Assembly (NCBI RefSeq): GCF_004005935.1
Contig: NZ_SACQ01000007.1
Coordinates: forward strand, 62,001 to 126,000
DNA from: Neptunomonas marina
Lineage (GTDB): Bacteria > Pseudomonadota > Gammaproteobacteria > Pseudomonadales > Balneatricaceae
Length of the DNA stretch: 64,000 bases
Reading direction: 5' to 3'
Below are positions 17,278-26,290 of the stretch, piece after piece (the stretch's first letter is position 1; the number at the start of each line of letters is the position of its first letter). A program made the position numbers and the translations under genes. Below the pieces are notes generated by a model, which did no database searches, was not told where the DNA came from, and saw only the letters and a list, made by a program, of their open reading frames with translations.

Positions 17278-19512
17278 CTGGCAAGATCTTTTCCTACCTA
17301 TCGCCCTCTGATTGCAGCGGTGCTGATCTGTGGCTTTATCCTGTTGTTAGCGCAGGTGGATATCTTGGTGCGCCAAAGCGCGCTAGAGCAGCTTCAGCAG
17401 CGCACGCTTGCGGATCTCAACCGCTATGCGTTGAGCTTGCAGCAGCGGCTGGACCGGTTCAAAAACCTGCCGGGGCTATTGGCTACCCATCTTGAGCTGA
17501 GGCTTCTGCTATTAGACCCCGACTCCAAGCAACTGCAAACGGTGGCAAATGAGCACCTTGAGAGTGTTAACCGTCGTATAGGCGCTGCAGAAACCTATCT
17601 GTTAGATCGCAATGGTATGACGTTGGCGGCGAGCAATTGGAACCAGCCGCTTTCGTTTGTGGGCGGCGACTATAGCTTCAGGCCGTATTTCCAAGAGGCC
17701 GTTCAAGGGGAGAGCAGCCGCTACTTTGCGCTTGGTACCCGCTCCAAACGCCGTGGTTATTACTTTGGGCATCCGGTTGAACGGGGCGGTGAAGTGATCG
17801 GTGTGGTGGTCGTTAAGATCGATCTAAACGACATTGAGGAGGATTGGGAGTCCCCCGAGACCGACCTGCTCGTTACCGACAGCGACGGCATCGTCTATAT
17901 CTCGACTGAGCCGAAGTGGAAGTTTCGTGCCGTGCAGCCGTTGTTGGAGAAAGACCGGCTTAGAATTGTGCGCAGTAATCGTTATGGCGATGCTGAGCTT
18001 GATCCGATTGGCTTTACCGAGCGTGAGCAATGGCGTGAGGGGGTGAGCTTGGTGTCGTTAGTGATTCCGGGGCAGCGCTTAAAAGAGAGCTACGTACTGC
18101 AACGCACGGCTGTACCCGGAGCACAATTTGATGTGGCTATCTTAGCCTCGACACGGCCAGTTAACCGCCAAGTGTGGGAGATGATCTCGCTGGTGGCGGT
18201 AATCTATCTGGCCGCTGTACTGTTGGGGCTGGTGCTGTTATCGCGGCGGCGTATCTTGCGCGAGCGTGAGCGCTTTAAAGCACGCGAGTTAAGAAACCTA
18301 GAGGCAAATGAAGCACGCATTCGTGCGATCCTTGATAGCACCCAAGCGGGGCTGTTGACCATCAACCATCAGGGCCGCGTGCTCTCTGCAAACCGTAAAG
18401 CTGAGCTGTTGTTCGGCCTCTCCCAAAGTAGCTTTTGTGATCAACTGTTTGATGATGTTTTACACGGCACGGAGCAAGCGCTGCGCTGGGACTCGCTGCG
18501 TGATGAGGTCAAAGACTCGGTTGATGAGGTGATGCTTGAGTGCGAAGCGCAGCGCTTTGATGGCAGCCACTTTCCGGTGGAGATCGCCATCGGTTTAATG
18601 CCGCAGCATCGTGGCGTGTGGCACCGCCAGCATTTTATCATCACCGTACATGATATTACCGAGCGCAAAGAGTACGAGCGTGCGCTACGCGAAGCGCAGG
18701 TGGCACTGGAAAGCCGTGTGGCTGAGCGTACCCGTGATCTTACCACCGCAAACGACAAGCTGCGTGAAGAGATTCAACTCCACAAAGGCACTCAAAACGA
18801 GCTGATTCAAACGGCGAAGCTTGCGGTGCTGGGGCAGATGTCTGCGGGGATTAACCACGAGCTGAATCAACCTCTGACGGCCATTCGTGCCTATGCTGAT
18901 AATGCCCAGCAGTTCTTGCGTATGGAGCGTTTGGACCCGGTCGCGCAAAACCTACGCGAAATTGGGATGCTGACACAGCGTATGGCGCAGATTATTCATC
19001 CCCTGAAAGAATTCTCCCGAAAGACCAGTGGGCAAGCGGAACCGGTGTGCTTAAAGTCGGTTAAAGATGGTGCGATGTCGATTATGTATGGCCGCTTACA
19101 CCGCGAGACAGTGGAGGTTGTCTGGCCCGATGGGTTGGATAGTGCGTTTGTACTGGGTGATATTGTGCGCATCGAACAGGTGATGGTGAACCTGTTAGAA
19201 AATGCGATTCAAGCGATGGAGCAAAACGAGACGAAGCAGGTCGATATTCGGCTGGAGCAGCAAGACGAGTTGATCGTCTTGGTGGTGCACGATAACGGGC
19301 CCGGTATCAGCGATGCAGAGCTTGCCCGTATTTTTGAGCCATTCTACACCACCAAAAAAGCGGGGCAGGGGCTTGGTCTGGGGTTATCCATCTCCCATCG
19401 AATCGTGGCCAGCATGAATGGCGAATTGAGTGTGTCGAACCACAGCGAGGGCGGCGCTGAATTTCGTTTAGCTCTCCCAAAGGGCGATAAGCCCGCATTG
19501 AAAGAGATATGA
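17278..19512 (+). CDS. dctB: C4-dicarboxylate sensor histidine kinase DctB
   Basis: Membrane sensor kinase for C4-dicarboxylates that phosphorylates DctD. A transmembrane segment (about 13-31) leads to a periplasmic double-Cache-like sensor domain containing ETYLLDRNGMTLAASNW and GGDYSFRPYF, then a second membrane segment (about 300-322). A PAS domain (about 350-460) precedes HisKA with phospho-acceptor in GINHELNQPLTAI, and an ATPase with NLLENAIQAM, DNGPGIS and GLGLGLSIS. The first standard start is a GTG at 17320, inside the first membrane helix. I extend to a CTG at 17278 with AAGG 9 bases upstream, which gives a basic N-terminus (ARSFPTYRP) before the helix; this start is an inference. 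Confidence 0.88.
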   Translation: MARSFPTYRPLIAAVLICGFILLLAQVDILVRQSALEQLQQRTLADLNRYALSLQQRLDRFKNLPGLLATHLELRLLLLDPDSKQLQTVANEHLESVNRRIGAAETYLLDRNGMTLAASNWNQPLSFVGGDYSFRPYFQEAVQGESSRYFALGTRSKRRGYYFGHPVERGGEVIGVVVVKIDLNDIEEDWESPETDLLVTDSDGIVYISTEPKWKFRAVQPLLEKDRLRIVRSNRYGDAELDPIGFTEREQWREGVSLVSLVIPGQRLKESYVLQRTAVPGAQFDVAILASTRPVNRQVWEMISLVAVIYLAAVLLGLVLLSRRRILRERERFKARELRNLEANEARIRAILDSTQAGLLTINHQGRVLSANRKAELLFGLSQSSFCDQLFDDVLHGTEQALRWDSLRDEVKDSVDEVMLECEAQRFDGSHFPVEIAIGLMPQHRGVWHRQHFIITVHDITERKEYERALREAQVALESRVAERTRDLTTANDKLREEIQLHKGTQNELIQTAKLAVLGQMSAGINHELNQPLTAIRAYADNAQQFLRMERLDPVAQNLREIGMLTQRMAQIIHPLKEFSRKTSGQAEPVCLKSVKDGAMSIMYGRLHRETVEVVWPDGLDSAFVLGDIVRIEQVMVNLLENAIQAMEQNETKQVDIRLEQQDELIVLVVHDNGPGISDAELARIFEPFYTTKKAGQGLGLGLSISHRIVASMNGELSVSNHSEGGAEFRLALPKGDKPALKEI

Positions 19513-19519
19513 GGCAGTT

Positions 19520-20893
19520 ATGCAGTTAGATTCCAATTCACCGTGTTCAGTGATGCTGGTGGATGATGAAGAGCACATCCGCATCTCGGCCGGACAAACG
19601 CTGGAGCTTGCCGGTTATCCGGTGACCTGTTGCGCGAATGCTCAGCAAGCGCTTGATGTGCTGGCAGATGGTTGGGTGGGCGTTATGGTCAGCGATATCA
19701 GTATGCCGGGTATGGACGGGCTGGCGCTGATGCGTGAAGTCCAGCAGCGCAACAGCGATATCCCGGTGATTCTGATTACCGGCCATGGCGATATCAGTAT
19801 GGCCGTGGGTGCGATTCGCGATGGCGCATATGACTTTATCGAGAAACCCTTCTCCGCTGATCTGTTGCAAGATGTGGTGAAACGAGCGGTTGAAAAGCTG
19901 ACCCTGACGCTAGAGAACCAGCGCTTACGCCGCGAGCTTGAGGCGCAGAGCGCCCCAGGGCCGCGTTTGATCGGTAAAACACCGGCTTTGCAGCAGCTAC
20001 GGGGTTTAGTGCAAGCGGTGGCTGATACGCCTGCCGATATCCTGATTTTGGCTGAAACCGGTTCCGGTAAAGACTTAATGGCGCGTTATATCCATGAACA
20101 CAGCAACCGCCGGGATAAGAACTTTGTGGCGATCAATTGCGGGGCCGTGCCGGAAAACCTGATCGAGAGTGAGCTATTTGGCCACGAAAAAGGTGCGTTT
20201 ACGGATGCTAAGGCGCGTCGTATTGGTAAGTTCGAACATGCCAATGGCGGTACGCTCTTTCTGGATGAGATCGAAAGTATGCCGTTGGCGCTGCAGGTGA
20301 AGCTGCTGCGGGTGATCGAGGAGCGCAGCGTTGAGCGCTTGGGCTCAAACGAATCGATTCCGCTGGATCTACGTATTATCGCAGCCAGCAAAGCGGACTT
20401 GAAACAGCAAGCCGAGCAAGGTTTGTTTCGAGAGGATCTCTACTACCGCTTGAATGTCGTTAAAATCGATATTCCGCCCTTGCGTGAACGTCGTGACGAC
20501 ATCCCGTTGCTGTTTCAGCACTTTGCGATTGTTGCATCAACACTGTACGGGCGCGAAGTTGTGCCGCTCAGTGCCGAACGTATGCACAGTTTGGTGACGC
20601 ACGATTGGCCGGGCAATGTGCGAGAGTTGCGCAACCTAGCAGAACGCTATGTGCTGCTGGGTGAAAACTGTACCTTTGATTTTGATGATCAGCCGATTTT
20701 AGATGCGACAGAGCGCGGCCATATGACGTTACCACAACAGATGGAACGTTTTGAAAGAATGCTGATTCAAACCGAGCTTGCCCGTCACGGTGGCTCGATC
20801 AAGGATACGCAAGAGAGCTTAGGGCTACCGCGCAAAACCTTGTACGACAAAATGAAGAAGCACGAGATCAATAAAGACGATTTTAAAAACTAG
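19520..20893 (+). CDS. dctD: Sigma-54-dependent response regulator DctD
   Basis: Activates sigma-54 promoters of dicarboxylate transport genes when phosphorylated by DctB. The 457-residue protein has a receiver domain with phospho-acceptor D59 (VSDISMPG) and K109 (EKPF). An AAA+ domain follows, with Walker A AETGSGKD at 178-185 and GGTLFLDEIES near 243-253. A Fis-type HTH ends it (IKDTQESLGLPRKTLYDKMKKH). The sigma-54 contact loop reads GAFTDA (225-230), not the usual GAFTGA; D229 is encoded at 20204-20206. It starts 7 bases after dctB with GAGGCAG upstream, so the two form an operon. The sigma-54 promoter upstream of dctP is the obvious target. Confidence 0.95.
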   Translation: MQLDSNSPCSVMLVDDEEHIRISAGQTLELAGYPVTCCANAQQALDVLADGWVGVMVSDISMPGMDGLALMREVQQRNSDIPVILITGHGDISMAVGAIRDGAYDFIEKPFSADLLQDVVKRAVEKLTLTLENQRLRRELEAQSAPGPRLIGKTPALQQLRGLVQAVADTPADILILAETGSGKDLMARYIHEHSNRRDKNFVAINCGAVPENLIESELFGHEKGAFTDAKARRIGKFEHANGGTLFLDEIESMPLALQVKLLRVIEERSVERLGSNESIPLDLRIIAASKADLKQQAEQGLFREDLYYRLNVVKIDIPPLRERRDDIPLLFQHFAIVASTLYGREVVPLSAERMHSLVTHDWPGNVRELRNLAERYVLLGENCTFDFDDQPILDATERGHMTLPQQMERFERMLIQTELARHGGSIKDTQESLGLPRKTLYDKMKKHEINKDDFKN

Positions 20894-20901
20894 TGGTCCA
20901 T

Positions 20902-20931
20902 AAAAAAGCCCCTGCTCAGCAGGGGCTTTTT
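20902..20931. terminator. Bidirectional terminator between dctD and the chemoreceptor gene
   Basis: The nine-pair stem AGCCCCTGC/GCAGGGGCT with a three-base loop is flanked by an A-run and a T-run, so it works in both directions between two convergent genes. Confidence 0.93.
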
Positions 20932-20946
20932 CGTCACGGGCTCTTT

Positions 20947-22560
20947 TTATAGCTTAAAGCGGTTTACCAAGGCTTCGAGCTGGTTGGCAAGGGAGCCGAG
21001 TTCGCTGGATACGTCGTCTAAGCGGCCTGCTCGTTCTGCGGTTAGACGTGCGTTGTTGTTGATCTCTAGTACATTATCTTCAACGCTGGCGGCCATCTGT
21101 GACTGCTCGCGAATCGCACTGGCTACCTGATGGTTCATGTCGTTGATCACCCGCACCTCCTCTGCGATGTTCGTCAGGGAGTCGGTGGTGCGTTGTACGC
21201 TTTCTACGCCCGTCCCAGCACGGCTCATCGCTTCATCCATAACGCTTACAGCTCCGCGAGCATCCTGCTGCAGCTGAGAGATGATCGTGTTGATCTCTTC
21301 TGTTGAGCTGTGAGTGCGGCTAGCCAAGGTGCGCACTTCATCGGCGACGACGGCGAAGCCTCGGCCTTGCTCACCAGCGCGCGCGGCTTCAATGGCTGCG
21401 TTCAATGCGAGCAAGTTGGTTTGCTCAGCGATCTTCTGAATAACCTCCAACACTGTGCCTACATTTTGGCTTTGGGTGTTGAGGTTTTCGATCACCTCAG
21501 TGGCATGGGTCATCTTCGCTTTGAGCTCTTCGATCGAGTGCAGCGCGGCTTGTGTAATTTTGGTGCCTTTGGTGCTCTCAGTCATCGCCAGATCAGAGGC
21601 TTCTACCGTGCTTTGTGCGTTTTGCTCGACACTGCGGGTTGCGGCTTCCATCTGCTCCATAGCTGAGGCTACTGAGCTTGTTTGCATCTGCTGATTGGCG
21701 GTGGCTTCCGCCGCTTGGTGAGCGATCTCTGTGATCTGATGGCTAGAGTTACCGAGCTTTAATACAGTATCGCTGACTTGCCTTAAGCTACTTTGGAAGT
21801 GGTCGAGCATGGAATTAAACGCAGATGACATCTGGCCGATCTCATCGTTTGAGGTGTTCTGAGTACGTAAGTTGAGGTCAGCTTCGTCTTCAATGCGTTG
21901 AATCGTATGACTAAGCTCGTTAATCGGGCGCACCACCAGCTTACGTAGCAACAGGCTGATTAAGATGATACCCACGGTGAACAGCCCCAGTTCAACTAGC
22001 GCAACCGCAGTGATGTTACTCATCACCGTTTTGTCCATCGCTGCAAACGAGTAGGTCACACGCACGGCACCCAATACCTCGCCTTTATTGACCGGGTGGC
22101 ACATCAGGCAGTTGGTACCTTTATAGTCCTCTTCAGCACGCATGGGCGTAACCACGACCAGACGATGACCATCTTTATCGTCCAGCTCCTCGATGATTTG
22201 CTCACCGTTCATAGCACGGCGGTCAAAGTCATCCATCACCTTAGAGTCGGGTGTGCCCGCGCCATACATCTTTGTGACGGCATCACCACGAATGATGCGC
22301 GCTTCAGTGAGGTCTGGGTTGGAGAGTATCTTCTCTTGCAGAGTGCCGCGGTTTGCCATGGCTCCACTGAGCATCAGGATGTTGATGCTGTCGAAGTAGG
22401 AGTCGGCGGTATTCACTGTTGTGTTACGCGCGACATCGCGGCTTAGGTTCATCTCACTGTTATAGATCGCCGTTAGACTACCGATCAAAACGATGATGAA
22501 AACAGCCACCAAGGATAAGTTAACTTTTGTTTGAATTGACATCTCAGTGGTCCGTTTCAC
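20947..22560 (-). CDS. Methyl-accepting chemotaxis protein with periplasmic c-type heme motif
   Basis: Membrane chemoreceptor, 537 residues. Membrane segments lie at about 14-36 and 183-206. The periplasmic domain between them carries CLMCH (151-155), a single c-type heme attachment motif. It resembles known periplasmic heme sensor domains of chemoreceptors. A HAMP domain (about 207-260) and a signalling domain follow, with the hairpin tip EQTNLLALNAAIEAARAGEQGRGFAVVADEVR, quoted here only by its core NAAIEAARAGE. There is no C-terminal methyltransferase-docking pentapeptide. The GTG at 22560 has AAGGA 6 bases upstream; an ATG at 22542 is possible. A sigma-28-type promoter precedes it. It sits inside the dct cluster, convergent with dctBD. 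Confidence 0.92.
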   Translation of the reverse strand: MKRTTEMSIQTKVNLSLVAVFIIVLIGSLTAIYNSEMNLSRDVARNTTVNTADSYFDSINILMLSGAMANRGTLQEKILSNPDLTEARIIRGDAVTKMYGAGTPDSKVMDDFDRRAMNGEQIIEELDDKDGHRLVVVTPMRAEEDYKGTNCLMCHPVNKGEVLGAVRVTYSFAAMDKTVMSNITAVALVELGLFTVGIILISLLLRKLVVRPINELSHTIQRIEDEADLNLRTQNTSNDEIGQMSSAFNSMLDHFQSSLRQVSDTVLKLGNSSHQITEIAHQAAEATANQQMQTSSVASAMEQMEAATRSVEQNAQSTVEASDLAMTESTKGTKITQAALHSIEELKAKMTHATEVIENLNTQSQNVGTVLEVIQKIAEQTNLLALNAAIEAARAGEQGRGFAVVADEVRTLASRTHSSTEEINTIISQLQQDARGAVSVMDEAMSRAGTGVESVQRTTDSLTNIAEEVRVINDMNHQVASAIREQSQMAASVEDNVLEINNNARLTAERAGRLDDVSSELGSLANQLEALVNRFKL

Positions 22561-22589
22561 TGTGAATCCTTACATTAGATTTGTTTGAT

Positions 22590-22615
22590 AAATCTCTTGA
22601 TTTAGAAAGAGATTT
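22590..22615. repeat. Inverted repeat in the chemoreceptor leader
   Basis: AAATCTCTT (22590-22598) faces its exact complement AAGAGATTT (22607-22615). It overlaps the -10 region and expected start point of the sigma-28-type promoter, so it could be an operator or a 5-prime mRNA hairpin. Confidence 0.6.
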
Positions 22616-22638
22616 CGGCACGTCGTTAGGAATCTTTA
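22612..22638 (-). promoter_or_regulatory. Sigma-28 (FliA)-type promoter for the chemoreceptor gene
   Basis: Read on the minus strand, TAAAGATT is followed by exactly 11 bases and then GCCGAAAT. The FliA consensus is TAAAGTTT-N11-GCCGATAA. Only one base differs in the -35 and two in the -10, with perfect spacing. The leader to the GTG start would be about 45 bases. This is what a chemotaxis gene under flagellar control would carry. Confidence 0.75.
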
Positions 22639-22657
22639 TAGTTCGGTTATGACCATT

Positions 22658-22753
22658 GTTCAACTTGCCACTGTGTACAAAGTGAACTAATTGACGTTTA
22701 TCAAACCCTAAATGGCGGAAAACGACTCATCTTGATTTTGCTCTGGGCGGAAA
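22658..22753 (+). promoter_or_regulatory. Candidate DctD upstream activating region
   Basis: An imperfect inverted repeat GTTCAACTT (22658-22666) / AAAGTGAAC (22679-22687) lies about 140 bases upstream of the sigma-54 site. Two direct copies of GGCGGAAA follow at 22714-22721 and 22746-22753, 32 bases apart, which is three helix turns. Either could bind DctD at a distance. The assignment rests on position and symmetry only. Confidence 0.35.
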
Positions 22754-22825
22754 TCCACCCATTTTTTCGGGGCGATCTACTGCGGTTTTTTATTAAGATA
22801 TTGAAATAATTAAAATTTTTTCTTT

Positions 22826-22841
22826 TGGCCTTTTCTTTGCT
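22826..22841 (+). promoter_or_regulatory. Sigma-54 promoter of dctPQM
   Basis: TGGC (22826-22829) and TTGC (22837-22840) are separated by 7 bases, the exact -24/-12 spacing, and a T follows as in the consensus. The preceding base is T, giving TTGGC. The downstream gene is dctP and a sigma-54 activator (dctD) lies 2 kb away, so this is very likely the DctD-controlled start. The leader to dctP would be about 115 bases. Confidence 0.85.
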
Positions 22842-22941
22842 ATCTCCATCAGGACTTGTTCATGCGTGTGCCGAGCACGGGCATGGGGGACAGCGTGATT
22901 TGATGAGACGTATCACGCTGCGCCACAGCGCAACAATCTGA

Positions 22942-23952
<1,011 letters not shown>

Positions 23953-23959
23953 TCAGCCT

Positions 23960-24011
23960 GCGCACGGTTGTGCGCGTCTAGATCGTTGGGTAGCGCGGCT
24001 GCGCTACCCAA
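23960..24011 (+). promoter_or_regulatory. Tandem hairpins between dctP and dctQ
   Basis: GCGCAC/GTGCGC with a four-base loop (23960-23975) is followed by TTGGGTAGCGC (23986-23996), a GGCT loop, and its exact complement GCGCTACCCAA (24001-24011). There is no T-run. Such intercistronic hairpins after a binding-protein gene commonly stabilise the upstream mRNA or reduce read-through, giving more DctP than DctQM. Confidence 0.7.
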
Positions 24012-24113
24012 CACCTCGGGCTTTCCAGAGGAGAGCTTCAGTATCCTGAGAGGGAGCTGTCCTGTGGATCTTCTTTTTTAATCTGAACGACGTGAGTCGT
24101 TGCGGGGGTTGTT

Positions 24114-24698
24114 ATGGTACGTAATCTCGTGACAAAGCTAGAGGAAGGGTTTTTATCGCTGCTTCTAGTGTCGATGACCTTACTGGTGTTTGCCGAAGTG
24201 GTAGCCCGGTTTGGTTTTAACGCAGGTATCCATTGGGCACAGGAAGTGACCTTGCTGATTGCTGCTTGGTTTGTTCTGTTTGGTGCATCTTACGGGGTAA
24301 AAGTAGGTGCCCATATCGGCGTTGACGTTTTCGTAAAGATGCTACCTAGCGGACCTCATCGCTTCTTTACCCTACTCGCGGTTGCGCTGTGTCTAGTGTA
24401 CTGCGGCTTGTTCTTGTACGGCTCTTGGATCTATCTGAGCAAAATGAAGATGATCGGTATCGAGCTTGAGGATCTACCCGTACCCAAGTGGATCCCGATG
24501 ACTATTCTCGTGATCGGCTTTGTGTTGCTCATTGTGCGCTTTTTGCAGCTGGGGTGGAAAGTGGTCACTCGTCAGGCAGATGGCTTCCACTTTGCCGATG
24601 AAGCTGAAGAGTCCATGGAGCTTGCGAACGAGCTTAAAGAGACGGCTATCGGTTCTGATGCTGCCAACAATGATCAGCCGAAGGAGAACAAAAAATGA
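24114..24698 (+). CDS. dctQ: TRAP transporter small membrane subunit DctQ
   Basis: Four-helix membrane subunit that pairs with DctM in sodium-driven dicarboxylate uptake. The 194-residue protein shows hydrophobic segments at about 15-33, 45-63, 80-103 and 127-145. The WAQEVTLLIAAWFVLFGASYGVKVGAHIGVDV region (W43 to V74) is typical of DctQ. An acidic C-terminal tail (ADEAEESMELANE onward) of about 40 residues extends past the usual core. Its TGA stop overlaps the dctM start by four bases (ATGA), so the two are translationally coupled. Confidence 0.93.
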   Translation: MVRNLVTKLEEGFLSLLLVSMTLLVFAEVVARFGFNAGIHWAQEVTLLIAAWFVLFGASYGVKVGAHIGVDVFVKMLPSGPHRFFTLLAVALCLVYCGLFLYGSWIYLSKMKMIGIELEDLPVPKWIPMTILVIGFVLLIVRFLQLGWKVVTRQADGFHFADEAEESMELANELKETAIGSDAANNDQPKENKK

Positions 24699-26092
24699 CC
24701 ATTGCCGTGCTGTTTTTCGTGCTATTCGCATGCATGTTTATGGGGATGCCTATCGCGGTTGCGCTTGGTTTGTCCTCAGTGACGACGATCCTATTGTTTT
24801 CCAATGACTCGCTGGCTTCTATTGCGTTAAAACTTTTTGAAGCAACCTCTGAGCACTACACGCTCTTGGCGATTCCTTTCTTTATTTTGTCGTCTGCTTT
24901 CTTATCGACGGGCGGTGTTGCGAAGCGCTTGATCAACTTCGCGGTTGATTCTGTCGGCCATATTCGTGGCGGCTTGGCGATGGCCTCTGTTATGGCATGT
25001 ATGCTGTTTGCAGCGGTATCTGGTTCGTCTCCGGCTACTGTGGCGGCGATCGGTACCATCGTTATCGCTGGTATGGTGCGTGCAGGTTATCCGCAAGCCT
25101 TTGCGGCGGGTGTGATCGCGAATGCCGGTACGCTGGGTATCTTGATTCCGCCATCGATCGTCATGCTGGTATATGCGGCTGCAACGGAAGTGTCAGCGTC
25201 GCGTATGTTTATGGCAGGCTTTATTCCGGGTCTGATGATGGGCTTAATCTTGATGGTGGCGATCTATATCGTGGCACGCATCAAAGGTTTGCCATCACAA
25301 CCGTTCCCAGGTTTCCGTGCGCTGGCTAAGTCAGGCTTGATTGCTCTGGGCGGTTTGATGTTGATCATCATCGTGCTGGGCTCTATCTACGGTGGTATTG
25401 CCTCGCCAACAGAAGCTGCAGCGGTTGCGGCCGTTTACGGTTACCTGATTGCGGTGATGGGCTATCGCGATATTGGTCCGTTGAAGAACGTCCCTTGGCG
25501 TCACGAGGGCGAAGCGCTGCCAAAAGCGGTGGTGCGAAATACCGTCCAAATGTTGCTGGCGTTTCCAAAGTCGTCCTTTGATCCCGAGGTACGTAAGACA
25601 ATTTTGGATGCCGCAAAAGTATCGATGATGCTGTTGTTCATCATTGCGAATGCGATGCTGTTTGCGCACGTTCTAACGACTGAACGTATTCCACACACCA
25701 TTGCTGAGCAGATCATCGCTTGGGGCTTACCAGCTTGGGGCTTCTTGATTGTGATGAACATTCTGCTGTTGATTGCGGGTAACTTTATGGAGCCATCAGC
25801 GATTCTGTTGATTATGGCGCCAATCTTGTTCCCAATCGCGACGCAGCTAGGCATTGATCCTATTCACCTAGGTATCATCATGGTTGTGAACATGGAGATC
25901 GGGATGCTAACACCGCCTGTGGGGCTGAACCTCTTCGTGACGGCGGGTATCACAGGCCAGAACATGGTCTGGGTAATCAAAGCCTGCTTACCATGGCTCT
26001 GCTTGCTGTTGGGCTTCTTGATGTTGATCACGTACGTTCCGCAGATCTCGTTGTTCCTGCCGGAGTATATCGATCACCTAAAAGGTTACTAA
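24695..26092 (+). CDS. dctM: TRAP transporter large membrane subunit DctM
   Basis: Large sodium-coupled permease of the TRAP system, 465 residues with about a dozen hydrophobic segments. Family landmarks are the TLLAIPFFILSSAFLSTGGVAKRL region near 55-75, SGSSPATVAAIGTI near 110-122, GTLGILIPPSIVMLVYA near 145-162, and the C-terminal half repeat GMLTPPVGLNLFVTAGI. A loop of about 50 residues (RHEGEALPKAV to KTILDAAK) joins helices in the second half, as in many DctM proteins of the DctPQM class. Overlaps dctQ by four bases. A terminator follows about 65 bases after the stop. Confidence 0.95.
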   Translation: MTIAVLFFVLFACMFMGMPIAVALGLSSVTTILLFSNDSLASIALKLFEATSEHYTLLAIPFFILSSAFLSTGGVAKRLINFAVDSVGHIRGGLAMASVMACMLFAAVSGSSPATVAAIGTIVIAGMVRAGYPQAFAAGVIANAGTLGILIPPSIVMLVYAAATEVSASRMFMAGFIPGLMMGLILMVAIYIVARIKGLPSQPFPGFRALAKSGLIALGGLMLIIIVLGSIYGGIASPTEAAAVAAVYGYLIAVMGYRDIGPLKNVPWRHEGEALPKAVVRNTVQMLLAFPKSSFDPEVRKTILDAAKVSMMLLFIIANAMLFAHVLTTERIPHTIAEQIIAWGLPAWGFLIVMNILLLIAGNFMEPSAILLIMAPILFPIATQLGIDPIHLGIIMVVNMEIGMLTPPVGLNLFVTAGITGQNMVWVIKACLPWLCLLLGFLMLITYVPQISLFLPEYIDHLKGY

Positions 26093-26157
26093 AACCGTTT
26101 CTGCACCGCTGCAAGCGAGCGTCTCATCTGGCTTGCAGCTCGTTAAATAGTGCTTTG

Positions 26158-26185
26158 ACCACCGCCTGTGCGGTGGTTTTTTTTT
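26158..26185 (+). terminator. Terminator of dctPQM
   Basis: An ACCACCGC/GCGGTGGT stem with a CTGT loop is followed by eight T. A weaker hairpin, GCTGCAAGC/GCTTGCAGC at about 26108-26139, lies upstream. Confidence 0.9.
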
Positions 26186-26290
26186 GCCTGTTATTTCTGA
26201 GAAATGCGCAACTTTTTTATAGTGCCCATATCGATGAGCTGTTACCGTGCGGTTTTTAAATCGTAACTGTAACTCTTTAGGGCTGGGCTG

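Noticed and set aside
22096-22110. CxxCH as a chance motif in the chemoreceptor
   Set aside because: Considered, but its place in the periplasmic domain between the two membrane helices is where known heme sensor domains carry it, so the heme reading was kept as the leading idea.
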